This document shows, in pieces, positions 6,814 to 16,369 of a DNA stretch of 54,839 nucleotides; positions within the stretch are counted from its first letter, which is position 1, and every line of letters starts with the position of its first letter. A program made the translations under genes and the position numbers. The notes below the pieces were generated by a model. It worked only from the letters and a program-made list of their open reading frames with translations. It had not been told where the DNA came from and did no database searches. Source of the DNA: an uncultured Eubacterium sp. (GTDB lineage Bacteria; Bacillota; Clostridia; Oscillospirales; Acutalibacteraceae); contig CALWID010000017.1 in the NCBI GenBank assembly GCA_944380635.1, positions 1 to 54,839 on the forward strand. Reading direction: 5' to 3'.

Positions 6814-9413
6814 GCATCATTCAGAAACTTACCATTGCTCATCTTAAAAAAAGCAAGGGAAGAACGGTTGTAACCATTCTTGGCATATGCGTTTCCGTTG
6901 CAATGATAACAGCGGTATTTGTAAGCATAACTTCTTTAATGAATTATATATCAGATGTTTCCGTTTACAATGACGGCAGTTGGGAAATAGCGGCGGATAA
7001 TGTTTCCGAATCACAGTATGATAAACTTATTTCAGACAGTTCTGTTTCAGAAGCCGGCAGAAAAGCGGAGTTACCCGCCGAAAAATCCGGATTTATGATT
7101 GATTACGGCGTTTCGACAAGAACATCAACAGGTTCTGTTTTAGCGGCGGACAGCGATTATTTTAAGCAGAAAATAACCTGTAACCTAAACGGCGAACTCC
7201 CCGACGAACCGGGAGAAATACTTGTAGAAAAAGAATTTATTGAAAATAATGAACTTAGTTGGCAGGTCGGCGATGTAGTATCAATCCCTGTTGGCACAAG
7301 ATTTGCAGAAGAGGACGGAAATATATCGTTTATTTCAGGCGAGTATTACGCGGGTGAAGAGTTTGAGTTAAATGATATTGAGGATTATACAATCTGCGGT
7401 ATATTAGATTATAATTACCCAACAAGAGAGTACAGCATTTTGCGCCTTGCCTCAGAAGAAGAACTTGAAAATTCCTCCGTTTATATTCATCTTAAAGATA
7501 TTGATTTCAGCACTTACGCCGATGCGCGTGAATTGATGAATAAATGTGATATTTCATCTTACACAATGAATGACGAGTACTTTGCGGCTAATTTTTCGTA
7601 TTCCGCTGACGGCTCTTTTGTTTTAAGTATTTTGCCTGCTATCGCAATTATACTTATAGTAATAATTTTTGCAAGCGTGGCTCTTATTTATAATGCTTTC
7701 GGTATGTCCCTCTCAGAAAGAACAAGGTATCTCGGAATGCTCGCTTCCGTGGGCGCAACGAAAGCACAGAAAAGCGCGTCCGTATATTTTGAAGGCTTTG
7801 TACTCGGACTTATCGGTATACCGTTAGGTATCGGAGCCGGAATACTCGGAATTTATATTACTCTTGAAGCAGTAGGAAAAAGAATACAAGAATCAGGAAT
7901 GATAAACGGCGGTGAAAACACTTCGCTTTCAATGGTTATCCCTATCTTGGCAATAATCGCAATTATTATCGTCAGCGCTTTTACAATTTTTATTTCCGCT
8001 ATGATACCGGCTAAAAAAGCCTCACGCGTAACTCCTATTGAGGCTCTTAAACAAACAAACGAAATTAAACTTAACCCCAGAAAACTGCGTTCGTCAAAAT
8101 TAATACGCGCCGTATTCGGCTATGAGGGCGAACTGGCGAATAAAAATTTAAAACGAAACGGAAGAAAATCACGAGTTATTACTGCGTCAATAGCGCTTTC
8201 CATAATTCTTGTTTTAAGCACAAGCGCATTTTGCAATATGTTTGTTGAAGCAAACGACCTTTCAAACGATGTGCCGTATCAGGTTTATGTTGCTTTTTCA
8301 AGCAATGAAGAATACGAACTTATTTATAACGAAACCAAAGACCTCAGTATGGTTGACAAGGCTTACAGCGTTACTAACGAATATCTAAAATTCAGCAGTG
8401 ATTCTCCTGAAAATAATTATTTTACCAATCAGGATATAGCAAAAGAAGAAAATCTGACTTCTACCTATAAGAATTTTTTCAAAGAAGGCTATCTTTATAT
8501 TAATTATATTGATGATGAAGATTTTAACGCGCTTTGTGAAGAAAATAATATAGACAGCGGTAAATATTATACGCTCGGCGAGAACGGGGAAGTAAACGCG
8601 CTCTTGATGAATAATATCGCTCACGATTCATATTCCGGAGAGGTATTTTCAGATAATATTATCGGAAAAGCGCTCTATTTTGACCAGCAGGACGAAGACG
8701 GAAATACTCTTCCGTATGAAGAAAACACTAATATTAAAGCCGTTGTAACAGATTTTGTAGACTATAACGCTGATGATTATGTTTGCAATCTTAATTCTGC
8801 TTCAACAGCAAGCGCCTATGTGCCTTTGAGTATGTATTTAGAATACTATAAATCAATTGATACAGACTGCGTTATGACGCTGGGTTATGAAACAGATGAT
8901 TCTGAAACATTAACTTCTGAGATTGAAAAAATAGTTGACCAAAATTCAATGAGCGATCTCTATATTATGGATATGAATGCTTCAATGGCGGCTATGAATA
9001 CATTGATTTTTGTTATACAGGTATTCATTTACGGTTTTGTAGCGCTTATTACGCTGATTTCAATATTTAATATAATTAATACGGTATCCACCGGAATTGA
9101 CCTAAGAAGAAAAGAATTTGCAATGTTTAAATCTATCGGTATAACACCCGGCGGATTTAATAAGATGATATGCCTTGAAAGTCTGCTTTACGGATTAAAA
9201 GCGGTTATATTCGGTATTCCTATCAGCCTGCTGCTGTCTTACCTGATGTACCATTTCCTTCAGTCAAACAATGTTCCTTTTACAGTCAACATCCCTCTTT
9301 ACTTAATTGTAGTAGTTGTTGTTTTCCTGATAGTTGGTATATCAATGTTCTACGCAGTATCTAAAACTAAAAAAGATTCAATAGTAGAAACGCTGAAAGA
9401 AGACATATGCTGA
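6810..9413 (+). CDS. ABC transporter permease with two FtsX domains
   Basis: This 867-residue membrane protein reads as a duplicated MacB/FtsX-type unit. Membrane helix 1 (about 18-42) is followed by a roughly 230-residue extracytoplasmic domain and a three-helix FtsX core (about 273-400). A second helix (about 447-467), a second extracytoplasmic domain (about 470-715) and a second FtsX core (about 720-860) follow. Phrases such as LGMLASVGATKAQK and FAMFKSIGITPGGFNKM are the cytoplasmic coupling loops of FtsX permeases. At 867 residues it is longer than classical BceB (about 650), so it is better called FtsX-type than BceB. Translation starts at TTG 6810, coupled to the ATPase stop. A bidirectional terminator follows. 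Confidence 0.9.
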   Translation: MSIIQKLTIAHLKKSKGRTVVTILGICVSVAMITAVFVSITSLMNYISDVSVYNDGSWEIAADNVSESQYDKLISDSSVSEAGRKAELPAEKSGFMIDYGVSTRTSTGSVLAADSDYFKQKITCNLNGELPDEPGEILVEKEFIENNELSWQVGDVVSIPVGTRFAEEDGNISFISGEYYAGEEFELNDIEDYTICGILDYNYPTREYSILRLASEEELENSSVYIHLKDIDFSTYADARELMNKCDISSYTMNDEYFAANFSYSADGSFVLSILPAIAIILIVIIFASVALIYNAFGMSLSERTRYLGMLASVGATKAQKSASVYFEGFVLGLIGIPLGIGAGILGIYITLEAVGKRIQESGMINGGENTSLSMVIPILAIIAIIIVSAFTIFISAMIPAKKASRVTPIEALKQTNEIKLNPRKLRSSKLIRAVFGYEGELANKNLKRNGRKSRVITASIALSIILVLSTSAFCNMFVEANDLSNDVPYQVYVAFSSNEEYELIYNETKDLSMVDKAYSVTNEYLKFSSDSPENNYFTNQDIAKEENLTSTYKNFFKEGYLYINYIDDEDFNALCEENNIDSGKYYTLGENGEVNALLMNNIAHDSYSGEVFSDNIIGKALYFDQQDEDGNTLPYEENTNIKAVVTDFVDYNADDYVCNLNSASTASAYVPLSMYLEYYKSIDTDCVMTLGYETDDSETLTSEIEKIVDQNSMSDLYIMDMNASMAAMNTLIFVIQVFIYGFVALITLISIFNIINTVSTGIDLRRKEFAMFKSIGITPGGFNKMICLESLLYGLKAVIFGIPISLLLSYLMYHFLQSNNVPFTVNIPLYLIVVVVVFLIVGISMFYAVSKTKKDSIVETLKEDIC

Positions 9414-9421
9414 TAAGAAAA

Positions 9422-9456
9422 GGGCAGTTGCAAAAATGCAACTGCCCGATTTTTTA
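9422..9456. terminator. Bidirectional terminator between permease gene and murC
   Basis: A perfect 11-bp stem (9422-9432 with 9437-9447, AAAA loop) has T-rich tails on both strands. It serves the converging permease and murC transcripts. Confidence 0.9.
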
Positions 9457-9457
9457 T

Positions 9458-10831
9458 TTATTTTAATTTCTTTTCAAGCATTCTTGAAACCTTGTATACA
9501 TCACCGCAGCCAAGTGTAATAACCAAGTCGCCCTCTTTGCAGTTTTCAGCAAGATAATCTGCTATATCTTCAAGTTTGTCTATCTGAACGGCGCCGGGAA
9601 TTTTAGACGAAAGGTCGGTTGCTTTAATTCCTATCGTATTAATTTCGCGGCTACCCATTATATCGGAAATTACGCATTTATCGGCAATTTGCAGCACTCT
9701 TGCAAAATCATCAAGGAATTTTGCAGTTCTTGAGTAGGTAAACGGCTGGTGAACTGCCCACACTCGTTTAAATTTCATTTGTTTTGCCGCTTTAAGAGTT
9801 ACCTCTATTTCTCTGGGGTGATGGGCGTAGTCATCAGCAAGAGTAATTCCTTTAAAAGTACCGCGGATTTCAAATCTTCTGCCTGCGCCGTGAAATTCAT
9901 AAAGCGATTGCTTTATTTTTTCTTTATCTGCACCGCTTTCAATACAGGCAATAAAAGCCGCAAGTGAATTTAAAACATTGTGTTCACCGGGAACTGTCAG
10001 CACAATGTGGGTTATAAATTCATCGCCTTTATATACATCATATTCTATATGAAATCCGCCGGGTACTTCAATATTTTTGGCAGTATAATCAGTTGAGTTA
10101 TTTATGCCGAAAGAAATAAGTTTTTTCCCGGTTATGCCCTTAAGCATATCTACGGTATTTTCATCATCACCGTTGTAAATTATAGTTTTGGTTGTATTCT
10201 CGCAGAATTTGCGAAAAGATTTTTTTATGTTATCAAGATTGCCAAAGAAATCAAGATGGTCCTCATCAATGTTAAGCACAACCGCCATATCGGGATTCAT
10301 ATGAAGAAATGTGTTGTTGAATTCGCAGGATTCGCACACAAAATTCTGGCTTTTGCCGACTCTGCCGTAAGCGTTTATTCTCGGCAGTTTGCCGCCTATA
10401 ACAGCGCTCGGGTCAAGGCCTGAATCAAGCAGCGCTTCCGTTATCATACTTGTGGTAGTTGTTTTGCCGTGAGTACCGCACACGCCTATGCAGTTGCTGA
10501 AAACTCGGCTTACCGCGCCCAAAAGTTCCGCTCTTTCAAAGCAGGGAAAATTAGCCTTTGCGTACTCAAGTTCCTCATTGCCTTCAAGTATCGCGTTTGT
10601 ATATATTACAAGTTCGGTATCGTCGCTGATGTTTTCTTTTTTCTGACCTAAATAAACCTTTGCGCCCTCTTTTTCAACACGGCGGAAAGTTTCGGTATCG
10701 TTATTATCAGAGCCTGTAACTCTGTATCCCAAAGAGATAAGTATTTCCGCAAGCGGGCACATTCCCGCGCCACCTATGCCGATAAAATGCACATTTTTAA
10801 CTTCTTTGAGTAATTCATCTATAGTTTTCAA
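9458..10831 (-). CDS. murC: UDP-N-acetylmuramate--L-alanine ligase
   Basis: This 457-residue cytoplasmic ligase adds L-alanine to UDP-MurNAc, the first amino acid step of the peptidoglycan stem. The N-terminal VHFIGIGGAGM (nucleotide-sugar Rossmann domain), ATP-binding GTHGKTTTTSM, central ESCEFNNTFLHM, NIDEDHLDFF and the C-terminal DDYAHHPREIEVTL are all MurC hallmarks. The TTG at 10831 is chosen as start because GGAGG lies 8 bases upstream; a further in-frame TTG at 10870 sits in promoter-like sequence. It is transcribed against its neighbours and divergently from dpaA. Length is normal. Confidence 0.95.
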   Translation of the reverse strand: MKTIDELLKEVKNVHFIGIGGAGMCPLAEILISLGYRVTGSDNNDTETFRRVEKEGAKVYLGQKKENISDDTELVIYTNAILEGNEELEYAKANFPCFERAELLGAVSRVFSNCIGVCGTHGKTTTTSMITEALLDSGLDPSAVIGGKLPRINAYGRVGKSQNFVCESCEFNNTFLHMNPDMAVVLNIDEDHLDFFGNLDNIKKSFRKFCENTTKTIIYNGDDENTVDMLKGITGKKLISFGINNSTDYTAKNIEVPGGFHIEYDVYKGDEFITHIVLTVPGEHNVLNSLAAFIACIESGADKEKIKQSLYEFHGAGRRFEIRGTFKGITLADDYAHHPREIEVTLKAAKQMKFKRVWAVHQPFTYSRTAKFLDDFARVLQIADKCVISDIMGSREINTIGIKATDLSSKIPGAVQIDKLEDIADYLAENCKEGDLVITLGCGDVYKVSRMLEKKLK

Positions 10832-10905
10832 AGGGATTTCCTCCGTTTTTAAATTTATATTATTATACAACTATTATAACAAAAAATAAACACTAAAACA
10901 CCATT

Positions 10906-10933
10906 AACATCAAAATATTTTAAGCATAATATG
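10906..10933 (+). promoter_or_regulatory. Possible sigma-K-like promoter for dpaAB
   Basis: AACA at 10906-10909 and CATAATATG at 10925-10933 are about 15 bases apart. This is close to the Bacillus sigma-K pattern (AC at -35, CATAnnnTA at -10), with one mismatch. Sigma-K control is what would be expected for mother-cell dipicolinate synthesis. The call is tentative because the 5' leader would be very short. Confidence 0.3.
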
Positions 10934-10951
10934 GATTGTGGGAGTGATTAT

Positions 10952-11680
10952 ATGAAACTCGTAACATTTGCCGTGCCTTATACTCAGGATAAAAGAATGC
11001 TTTATGCGGCTCAATACCTTGAAAATCACGGCTTTGAATATACAGACAGTATTGAAAACTGCGATTTTGTACTTTTGCCTGTTCCCGCAAAGAAAGAAAT
11101 GCTTGATTCAGCAAACGGCAAACTTGCTTTTTACGGTAAGGGCGATTACAAAAACGGCTTTGATTATATGAAAAATGAAACATATGTGCTCAAAAACGCT
11201 TTTCTCACTGCGGAAGGCGCTGTTGCATGCCTTGAGCAGAATACAGATTATTCGCTTACCGGCAGTAAAATTCTTATAATCGGCTACGGCAGGATTGCAA
11301 AGGCTCTTCATCAGATTCTTAAATCATACGGCGCAGAAATAACGGTATGTTCAAGAAGTTCGGTATCTGAAGCGCAGGCAGGTTTTGCGGGCGCAAAGCA
11401 TATCGGTTTTACCGAACTTACAAAGCCGTCTGATTATGATATAGTTATAAATACCGTTCCGCATATTGTTTTAACTAAAAATGAGTTAACCGCACTTAAA
11501 AAGGGCGTTTTGATTCTTGACCTTGCTTCATTTCCCGGCGGGGTTGATACGCTTGTTGCAAACAGCCTTAAGATTAATCTTATAAACGGCAGGGGAATGC
11601 CGTCAAAATACACACAGAAAACGGCAGGCGAAATAATAGGAGAGGCGGTAATAAATATAATTGAGGGGGAAAAACTTTGA
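10952..11680 (+). CDS. dpaA: Dipicolinate synthase subunit A
   Basis: The product (242 residues, also called SpoVFA) is half of the enzyme that oxidises dihydrodipicolinate to dipicolinate in the sporulating mother cell. A short N-terminal domain is followed by a Rossmann domain, with IIGYGRIAKALHQILKSYGAEITVCSR (about 108-134) as the NAD(P)-binding segment. INTVPHIVLT and ILDLASFPGGVD follow, as in other DpaA proteins. It is shorter than the roughly 297-residue Bacillus protein, mainly at the N-terminus. The ATG at 10952 is chosen because GGGAGTG sits 5 bases upstream. It overlaps dpaB by 4 bases. Confidence 0.9.
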   Translation: MKLVTFAVPYTQDKRMLYAAQYLENHGFEYTDSIENCDFVLLPVPAKKEMLDSANGKLAFYGKGDYKNGFDYMKNETYVLKNAFLTAEGAVACLEQNTDYSLTGSKILIIGYGRIAKALHQILKSYGAEITVCSRSSVSEAQAGFAGAKHIGFTELTKPSDYDIVINTVPHIVLTKNELTALKKGVLILDLASFPGGVDTLVANSLKINLINGRGMPSKYTQKTAGEIIGEAVINIIEGEKL

Positions 11681-12240
11681 AAATAGGATATGCGTTAACA
11701 GGGTCATTCTGTACCTTTTCCAAATCCTTAAAAGCGCTTAAGGAACTTGTTGACGAGGGTTATGATGTTTACCCTATTATGAGCGAAACCGCATATAATA
11801 CGGACACAAGATTCGGCGACGCTGCTGATTTTCAAAAAGAAATTACAGCGATTACCGGAAAACCTATAATTCATAAGATAGAGCAGGCGGAGCCTATCGG
11901 CCCCAAAAAAATGTTTGATATTTTGTGCATAGTTCCCTGCACGGGAAACACCCTTGCTAAACTTTCAAACGGAATTGCCGATACGGCCGTAACAATGGCG
12001 GCAAAGAGCCATCTCAGAAATTCACGCCCTGTAATTCTGGGCGTTTCAACTAATGACGCTCTTGGCGCAGCGGCCAAAAATATAGGCAGTCTTATGAATT
12101 ACAAAAATTATTATTTTGTACCTTTTGGAATGGACGATTGCATTCATAAAACCAAATCTATGGTATGTGATTTTTCACTTGTTGCTGATACGGTTCATAA
12201 AGTCGCAAACGGCGAAGAAATTTTAAAAAAAATATTCTGA
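11677..12240 (+). CDS. dpaB: Dipicolinate synthase subunit B
   Basis: This 187-residue flavoprotein-fold subunit (SpoVFB) partners DpaA in making dipicolinic acid, the calcium chelator of the spore core. It begins MKIGYALTGSFCTF, the usual flavoprotein beta-alpha start, and has PCTGNTLAKLSNGIADTAVTM and PVILGVSTNDALG, typical of the UbiX/PPC-decarboxylase fold. Translation starts at TTG 11677 with GAGGGGG upstream and overlaps dpaA by 4 bases. The pair is strong evidence that the organism forms endospores. Confidence 0.92.
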   Translation: MKIGYALTGSFCTFSKSLKALKELVDEGYDVYPIMSETAYNTDTRFGDAADFQKEITAITGKPIIHKIEQAEPIGPKKMFDILCIVPCTGNTLAKLSNGIADTAVTMAAKSHLRNSRPVILGVSTNDALGAAAKNIGSLMNYKNYYFVPFGMDDCIHKTKSMVCDFSLVADTVHKVANGEEILKKIF

Positions 12241-12245
12241 AATTA

Positions 12246-12273
12246 TTGACATTTCCTCATAATTTGATATATT
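12246..12273 (+). promoter_or_regulatory. Promoter of the pot operon
   Basis: TTGACA (12246-12251), a 16-base spacer and TATATT (12268-12273) lie 54 bases before the potA start. Confidence 0.65.
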
Positions 12274-12326
12274 TATTTTTATAACGCCGAGTGCGTTAAA
12301 TCGGGTTACAAAGAGGAAGTGCATAA

Positions 12327-13460
12327 TTGGAAAAAATCATTGATTTAAAGAATATTACCGTTAAATACGGAGAAAATGTAATTCTTGATAAACTTAATTT
12401 ATCCATAAATAAAAAAGAGTTCATAACGCTGCTCGGGCCTTCGGGATGCGGCAAAACTACCACTCTTCGCTGTATAGCGGGTTTTGTTGAGCCGGACGAG
12501 GGCGAGATTGTGTTTGAGGGTAAAGTTATAAATAATATACCCCCGCATAAAAGAAAGGTAAACACAATCTTTCAGCGTTATGCTCTTTTTTCGCATTTAA
12601 ATGTGTTTGAAAATGTGGCTTTCGGCCCTGAAATTCAAAAAATGAGCAAGCCTGAAATAAGAAAAACCGTTGCTGAAATGCTTGAACTCGTTAATCTTAA
12701 AGGCTTTGAAAAAAGGTCTATTGACAGCCTTTCCGGCGGTCAGCAGCAGCGTGTTGCAATTGCAAGGGCTCTTGCTAATAAACCTCATGTTCTTTTGCTT
12801 GATGAGCCTTTGGGCGCCCTTGATTTAAAACTCAGGAAAGATATGCAAAAAGAACTTAAAGCCATTCAGAAAAGGCTGGGAATTACATTTATATATGTTA
12901 CGCATGACCAGGAAGAGGCTCTTTCTATGAGCGATAGAGTTGTTGTTATGGACAAGGGTAAAATTCAGCAGATAGGTACTCCCGAAGATATATATAACGA
13001 GCCTGTAAATGCGTTTGTTGCGGACTTTATCGGCGAATCAAATATTGTTGACGCTATAATGATAAAAGACTATTATGTCAGGATTTCAGGGGTAACATTT
13101 GACTGTGTGGACAAAGGTTTTGAACCGAATGAACAGGTTGAAGCCGTTATCCGCCCTGAGGATATTTCTATTAAAAAAGTAGGCGAGAAAGATACTCTGC
13201 CGGGTGTTGTAACCGATGTTGTTTTCAAAGGTACTTTCTTTGAAACATTCGTTGATGTAGGCGGATTTATCTGGCTTGTGCAGACTACTGAATATCACAA
13301 GGTCGGCGAAACGATAGGAATGTATATTGACGCCGATTCTATCCATGTTATGAAACGCAGTGAATACAGCGGTGAATTCGGCGACTACTCATTCTTCTCA
13401 GACGAGTTTGACCATATAAACGACGCTGATTATGAATGGGAGGGCAGCGATGAGAAATAG
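12327..13460 (+). CDS. potA: Spermidine/putrescine ABC transporter ATP-binding protein
   Basis: This 377-residue ATPase energises polyamine uptake. The nucleotide-binding domain has Walker [11 protein letters not shown]-loop TIFQRYALF, signature [15 protein letters not shown], Walker [12 protein letters not shown] and the switch [10 protein letters not shown]-terminal TOBE-type domain from about residue 245 contains VIRPEDI. Translation starts at TTG 12327 behind GAGGAAG. It overlaps potB by 11 bases and opens a four-gene potABCD operon with its own promoter. The C-terminus is a little longer and more acidic than in many PotA proteins. Confidence 0.95.
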   Translation: MEKIIDLKNITVKYGENVILDKLNLSINKKEFITLLGPSGCGKTTTLRCIAGFVEPDEGEIVFEGKVINNIPPHKRKVNTIFQRYALFSHLNVFENVAFGPEIQKMSKPEIRKTVAEMLELVNLKGFEKRSIDSLSGGQQQRVAIARALANKPHVLLLDEPLGALDLKLRKDMQKELKAIQKRLGITFIYVTHDQEEALSMSDRVVVMDKGKIQQIGTPEDIYNEPVNAFVADFIGESNIVDAIMIKDYYVRISGVTFDCVDKGFEPNEQVEAVIRPEDISIKKVGEKDTLPGVVTDVVFKGTFFETFVDVGGFIWLVQTTEYHKVGETIGMYIDADSIHVMKRSEYSGEFGDYSFFSDEFDHINDADYEWEGSDEK

Positions 13461-14277
13461 CCTTTCAAAAAAATTGATTGATAAACCGTATATAGTATGG
13501 TCGCTGCTTTTTATAATAGCGCCTCTGATTATGGTTATATATTATGCGTTTACCGATTCAACCGGCGCTTTTACTATTGATAATATCAGCGCAATTCCAG
13601 AATATACTTCAACTATTCTGCTTTCTGTTCTTTACGGTATAGCGGCAACATTAATATGCCTTGTTATCGCTTATCCGTTTGCGTATTTTCTTTCAAAACT
13701 GAAATTCAGCACGCAAAGTATGATGGTGCTTCTTGTTATGCTGCCAATGTGGATGAATTTCTTAATCAGAACATATTCATGGATGACCATTTTGGGCGAT
13801 ACGGGTATCATAAATACTGCGCTTAACGCTTTAGGACTGAACAGCCTGCAGTTAATAAATACAGGCGGCGCGGTAATTCTCGGCATGGTATATAATTTCC
13901 TGCCTTATATGATTTTACCTATATATTCCGTACTTTCCAAAATGGATAATTCGCTTATTGAGGCGGCGCAGGACCTTGGCTCTAACAAAATTCAGATAAT
14001 GAAAAAAGTTATTATGCCGCTTTCATTACCGGGCGTTCTCAGCGGAATTACAATGGTTTTTGTGCCTTGCGTATCAACTTTTTATATCACGCAAAAACTC
14101 GGCGGCGGGCAGATTGTATTAATAGGCGATATTATTGAAACGCAGTTTCAGTCCGCAAATAATTATCATCTCGGCGCAAGTCTTTCGCTTGTTCTTATGG
14201 TGCTTATTCTTATATGCCTCGGCGTTATGAATTATCTCGGGGCGGACAGTGATTCGGAAGGGGGAGTTGTAATATGA
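13450..14277 (+). CDS. potB: Spermidine/putrescine ABC transporter permease PotB
   Basis: This 275-residue inner-membrane permease has six predicted helices and the cytoplasmic EAA loop ([27 protein letters not shown]) that docks on Pot[14 protein letters not shown] is typical of PotB. The ATG at 13450 follows GGGAGGG and lies inside the last codons of potA. The stop overlaps potC (ATGA). Confidence 0.94.
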   Translation: MRNSLSKKLIDKPYIVWSLLFIIAPLIMVIYYAFTDSTGAFTIDNISAIPEYTSTILLSVLYGIAATLICLVIAYPFAYFLSKLKFSTQSMMVLLVMLPMWMNFLIRTYSWMTILGDTGIINTALNALGLNSLQLINTGGAVILGMVYNFLPYMILPIYSVLSKMDNSLIEAAQDLGSNKIQIMKKVIMPLSLPGVLSGITMVFVPCVSTFYITQKLGGGQIVLIGDIIETQFQSANNYHLGASLSLVLMVLILICLGVMNYLGADSDSEGGVVI

Positions 14278-15095
14278 AAAAAACAAAACTTTCTCCCGCG
14301 TCAAAATTTTATATGGCGCTTGTGTTTATATTTCTTTATGCTCCCATTGCCGTAATGGCTGTATTTTCTTTTAATGAAAGTGCAAGCACATATGAGTTCA
14401 CTGATTTTTCATTTAAATGGTGGAAAGAGATGTTCTCTAATTCCGCCGCGATGGACGCGCTTAAAAATACAATTATTCTTGCAGTCGTTTCCTGTATCGT
14501 TTCAACCGTTATCGGCACAATGGCGGCAGTCGGTATATATAATTACAGAAATAAAAAAATAAAAAGTGTGGTTATGACTGTAACTAATATTCCTATGATG
14601 AATCCGGAAATTGTTACGGGTATATCAATGATGCTGCTGTTTGTTTTTGTAGGGGCAATCCTGCATGAAAGCGAATCGCTGAATTTCTGGTCGCTTCTTA
14701 TTGCTCATGTAACATTTTGCCTGCCTTATGTAATTCTTAATGTTCTGCCCAAACTAAGGCAGTTTGATATAAATATTTATGAGGCGGCTGTTGATTTGGG
14801 CTGTAAACCCGTTAAAGCGTTTTTTAAAGTGGTTTTGCCGAATATTATGAGCGGAATTATTACAGGCCTTGTAATGAGTTTCACACTTTCTCTTGATGAT
14901 TTCATCATTTCATATTTTACAAACGGGCCGAGTTTTCAGACTCTGCCGATTTATATTTTTTCGCTCACGAAAAAAAGAGTAAAACCTGATATGTATGCGC
15001 TTTCTATGCTGATGTTCATTGTTATTCTCGTTTTATTAATACTTCTCAATGTTGCTCAAACCAGGTCTGAAAAGGGTAAGAGTGAAAGAAAATGA
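14274..15095 (+). CDS. potC: Spermidine/putrescine ABC transporter permease PotC
   Basis: This 273-residue permease subunit is the partner of PotB. It has FYMALVFIFLYAPIAVMAVFSFN as its first membrane segment, the periplasmic-side FKWWKEMF, the EAA loop EAAVDLGCKPVKAFFKVVLPNI, and SLDDFIISYFTNG, a PotC signature. It overlaps potB and potD by 4 bases each, indicating tight translational coupling. Confidence 0.95.
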   Translation: MKKTKLSPASKFYMALVFIFLYAPIAVMAVFSFNESASTYEFTDFSFKWWKEMFSNSAAMDALKNTIILAVVSCIVSTVIGTMAAVGIYNYRNKKIKSVVMTVTNIPMMNPEIVTGISMMLLFVFVGAILHESESLNFWSLLIAHVTFCLPYVILNVLPKLRQFDINIYEAAVDLGCKPVKAFFKVVLPNIMSGIITGLVMSFTLSLDDFIISYFTNGPSFQTLPIYIFSLTKKRVKPDMYALSMLMFIVILVLLILLNVAQTRSEKGKSERK

Positions 15096-16369
15096 AAAAA
15101 ATTTTAATTCTTTTGCTTTGCCTTCTTCTTTGCTGGGCGCCTGTATCTTTCTGCGCTTTCGCGGCTGAAGATGATGAAGTTTTTAGTGATGAACAGATTG
15201 AATATTATGCCGGTCTCGGTCTTCAGGGCACTACTGTAAATGTTTATAACTGGGGCGAGTATATTTCTGACGGCTCTGAGGGCTCAATGGATGTTGTATC
15301 GGAATTTGAGCGGCTTACGGGCGCTACTGTTAACTACACTAATTTTGAATCAAACGAAAATATGTATTCAAAACTTGCAGGCGGCGGCGTTTCTTACGAT
15401 GTTATCGTTCCGAGCGATTATATGATTGAGCGCCTGATTGATGAAAATATGCTGCTCGAGATAGACTGGAATAATGTTCCAAACAGGTCATTAATTGCTC
15501 CTGAATATCAGAATCTGTTTTTTGACCCAGAGCAAAAGTATTCATTATGCTATAATGTAGGCACTACGGCTCTGATTTATAATACTAAATTGGTTGATGA
15601 AGAGCCGACGAGTTGGAGTGTGCTTTGGGACGAGCAGTATAAAGGCAAAGTTCTTATGTTCAATAATTCAAGAGACGCTTTCGCAATCGCGCAGGCTCTT
15701 TTAGGTCAGGATTTCAACACTTCCGAAGAAAGCGACTGGTACGACGCCGCTGAACTTCTTGCAGAGCAGAGAGATAAAGTAAATCCCGTTTATGTAATGG
15801 ATGAGATATTTAATCTTATGGAAAGCGGCGAATATGCCTTTGCAACTTATTATGCCGGGGATTATGTTTTAATGAATGAGAACAACCCCGATTTGGCATA
15901 CGCTTTTCCGCAGGAGGGAGTTAATATATTCTATGACGCGTTTTGCATACCTACCTGCGCTCAGAATAAGCGAGGCGCTGAGGCGTTTATAAACTTTATG
16001 CACGAACCGCAGGTGGCGCTTGAAAACGCGGAATACATTTATTATGCGTCTCCCAATCTTTCCGTAATTAATAATGAAGAACATTCTTTACACGGAAACG
16101 AAGCGGTATATCCGTCTGAAACTCCAAAGGGGCAGTATTTCGGCAATCTTCCGCAGAATATACTTGAACTTCAGGCAGACTTGTGGACTAAAGTAAAAAG
16201 CGGCAGGCTTTCAGCAACAAGTGAAGAAGATGAAAAGAAAATATATATTGAATTTGCCGCTGTAGTAGGCATTGCCGTTCTTGGCGTAGCCGCTAAACTT
16301 ATATATGATTCAAGAAAGAAAAAATTTGAGGACTTAAGTGATATTTATGGCGCAAACAATAATAGTTGA
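15092..16369 (+). CDS. potD: Spermidine/putrescine-binding protein with C-terminal membrane anchor
   Basis: This 425-residue extracellular substrate-binding protein has a signal peptide at 1-25. A two-lobed PotD/PotF fold follows (VNVYNWGEYI, YDVIVPSDYMIERL, FYDAFCIPTCAQN). Unlike typical Gram-positive PotD it lacks a recognisable lipobox: the cysteines near the cleavage site are preceded by LL or SF rather than a small residue. Instead it ends with a hydrophobic helix (about 384-405, EFAAVVGIAVLGVAAKLIY) followed by basic residues and a short tail, the layout of a C-terminal membrane anchor. It is encoded last in potABCD, and its 3' end overlaps the HAD phosphatase gene by 32 bases. Confidence 0.92.
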   Translation: MKKILILLLCLLLCWAPVSFCAFAAEDDEVFSDEQIEYYAGLGLQGTTVNVYNWGEYISDGSEGSMDVVSEFERLTGATVNYTNFESNENMYSKLAGGGVSYDVIVPSDYMIERLIDENMLLEIDWNNVPNRSLIAPEYQNLFFDPEQKYSLCYNVGTTALIYNTKLVDEEPTSWSVLWDEQYKGKVLMFNNSRDAFAIAQALLGQDFNTSEESDWYDAAELLAEQRDKVNPVYVMDEIFNLMESGEYAFATYYAGDYVLMNENNPDLAYAFPQEGVNIFYDAFCIPTCAQNKRGAEAFINFMHEPQVALENAEYIYYASPNLSVINNEEHSLHGNEAVYPSETPKGQYFGNLPQNILELQADLWTKVKSGRLSATSEEDEKKIYIEFAAVVGIAVLGVAAKLIYDSRKKKFEDLSDIYGANNNS

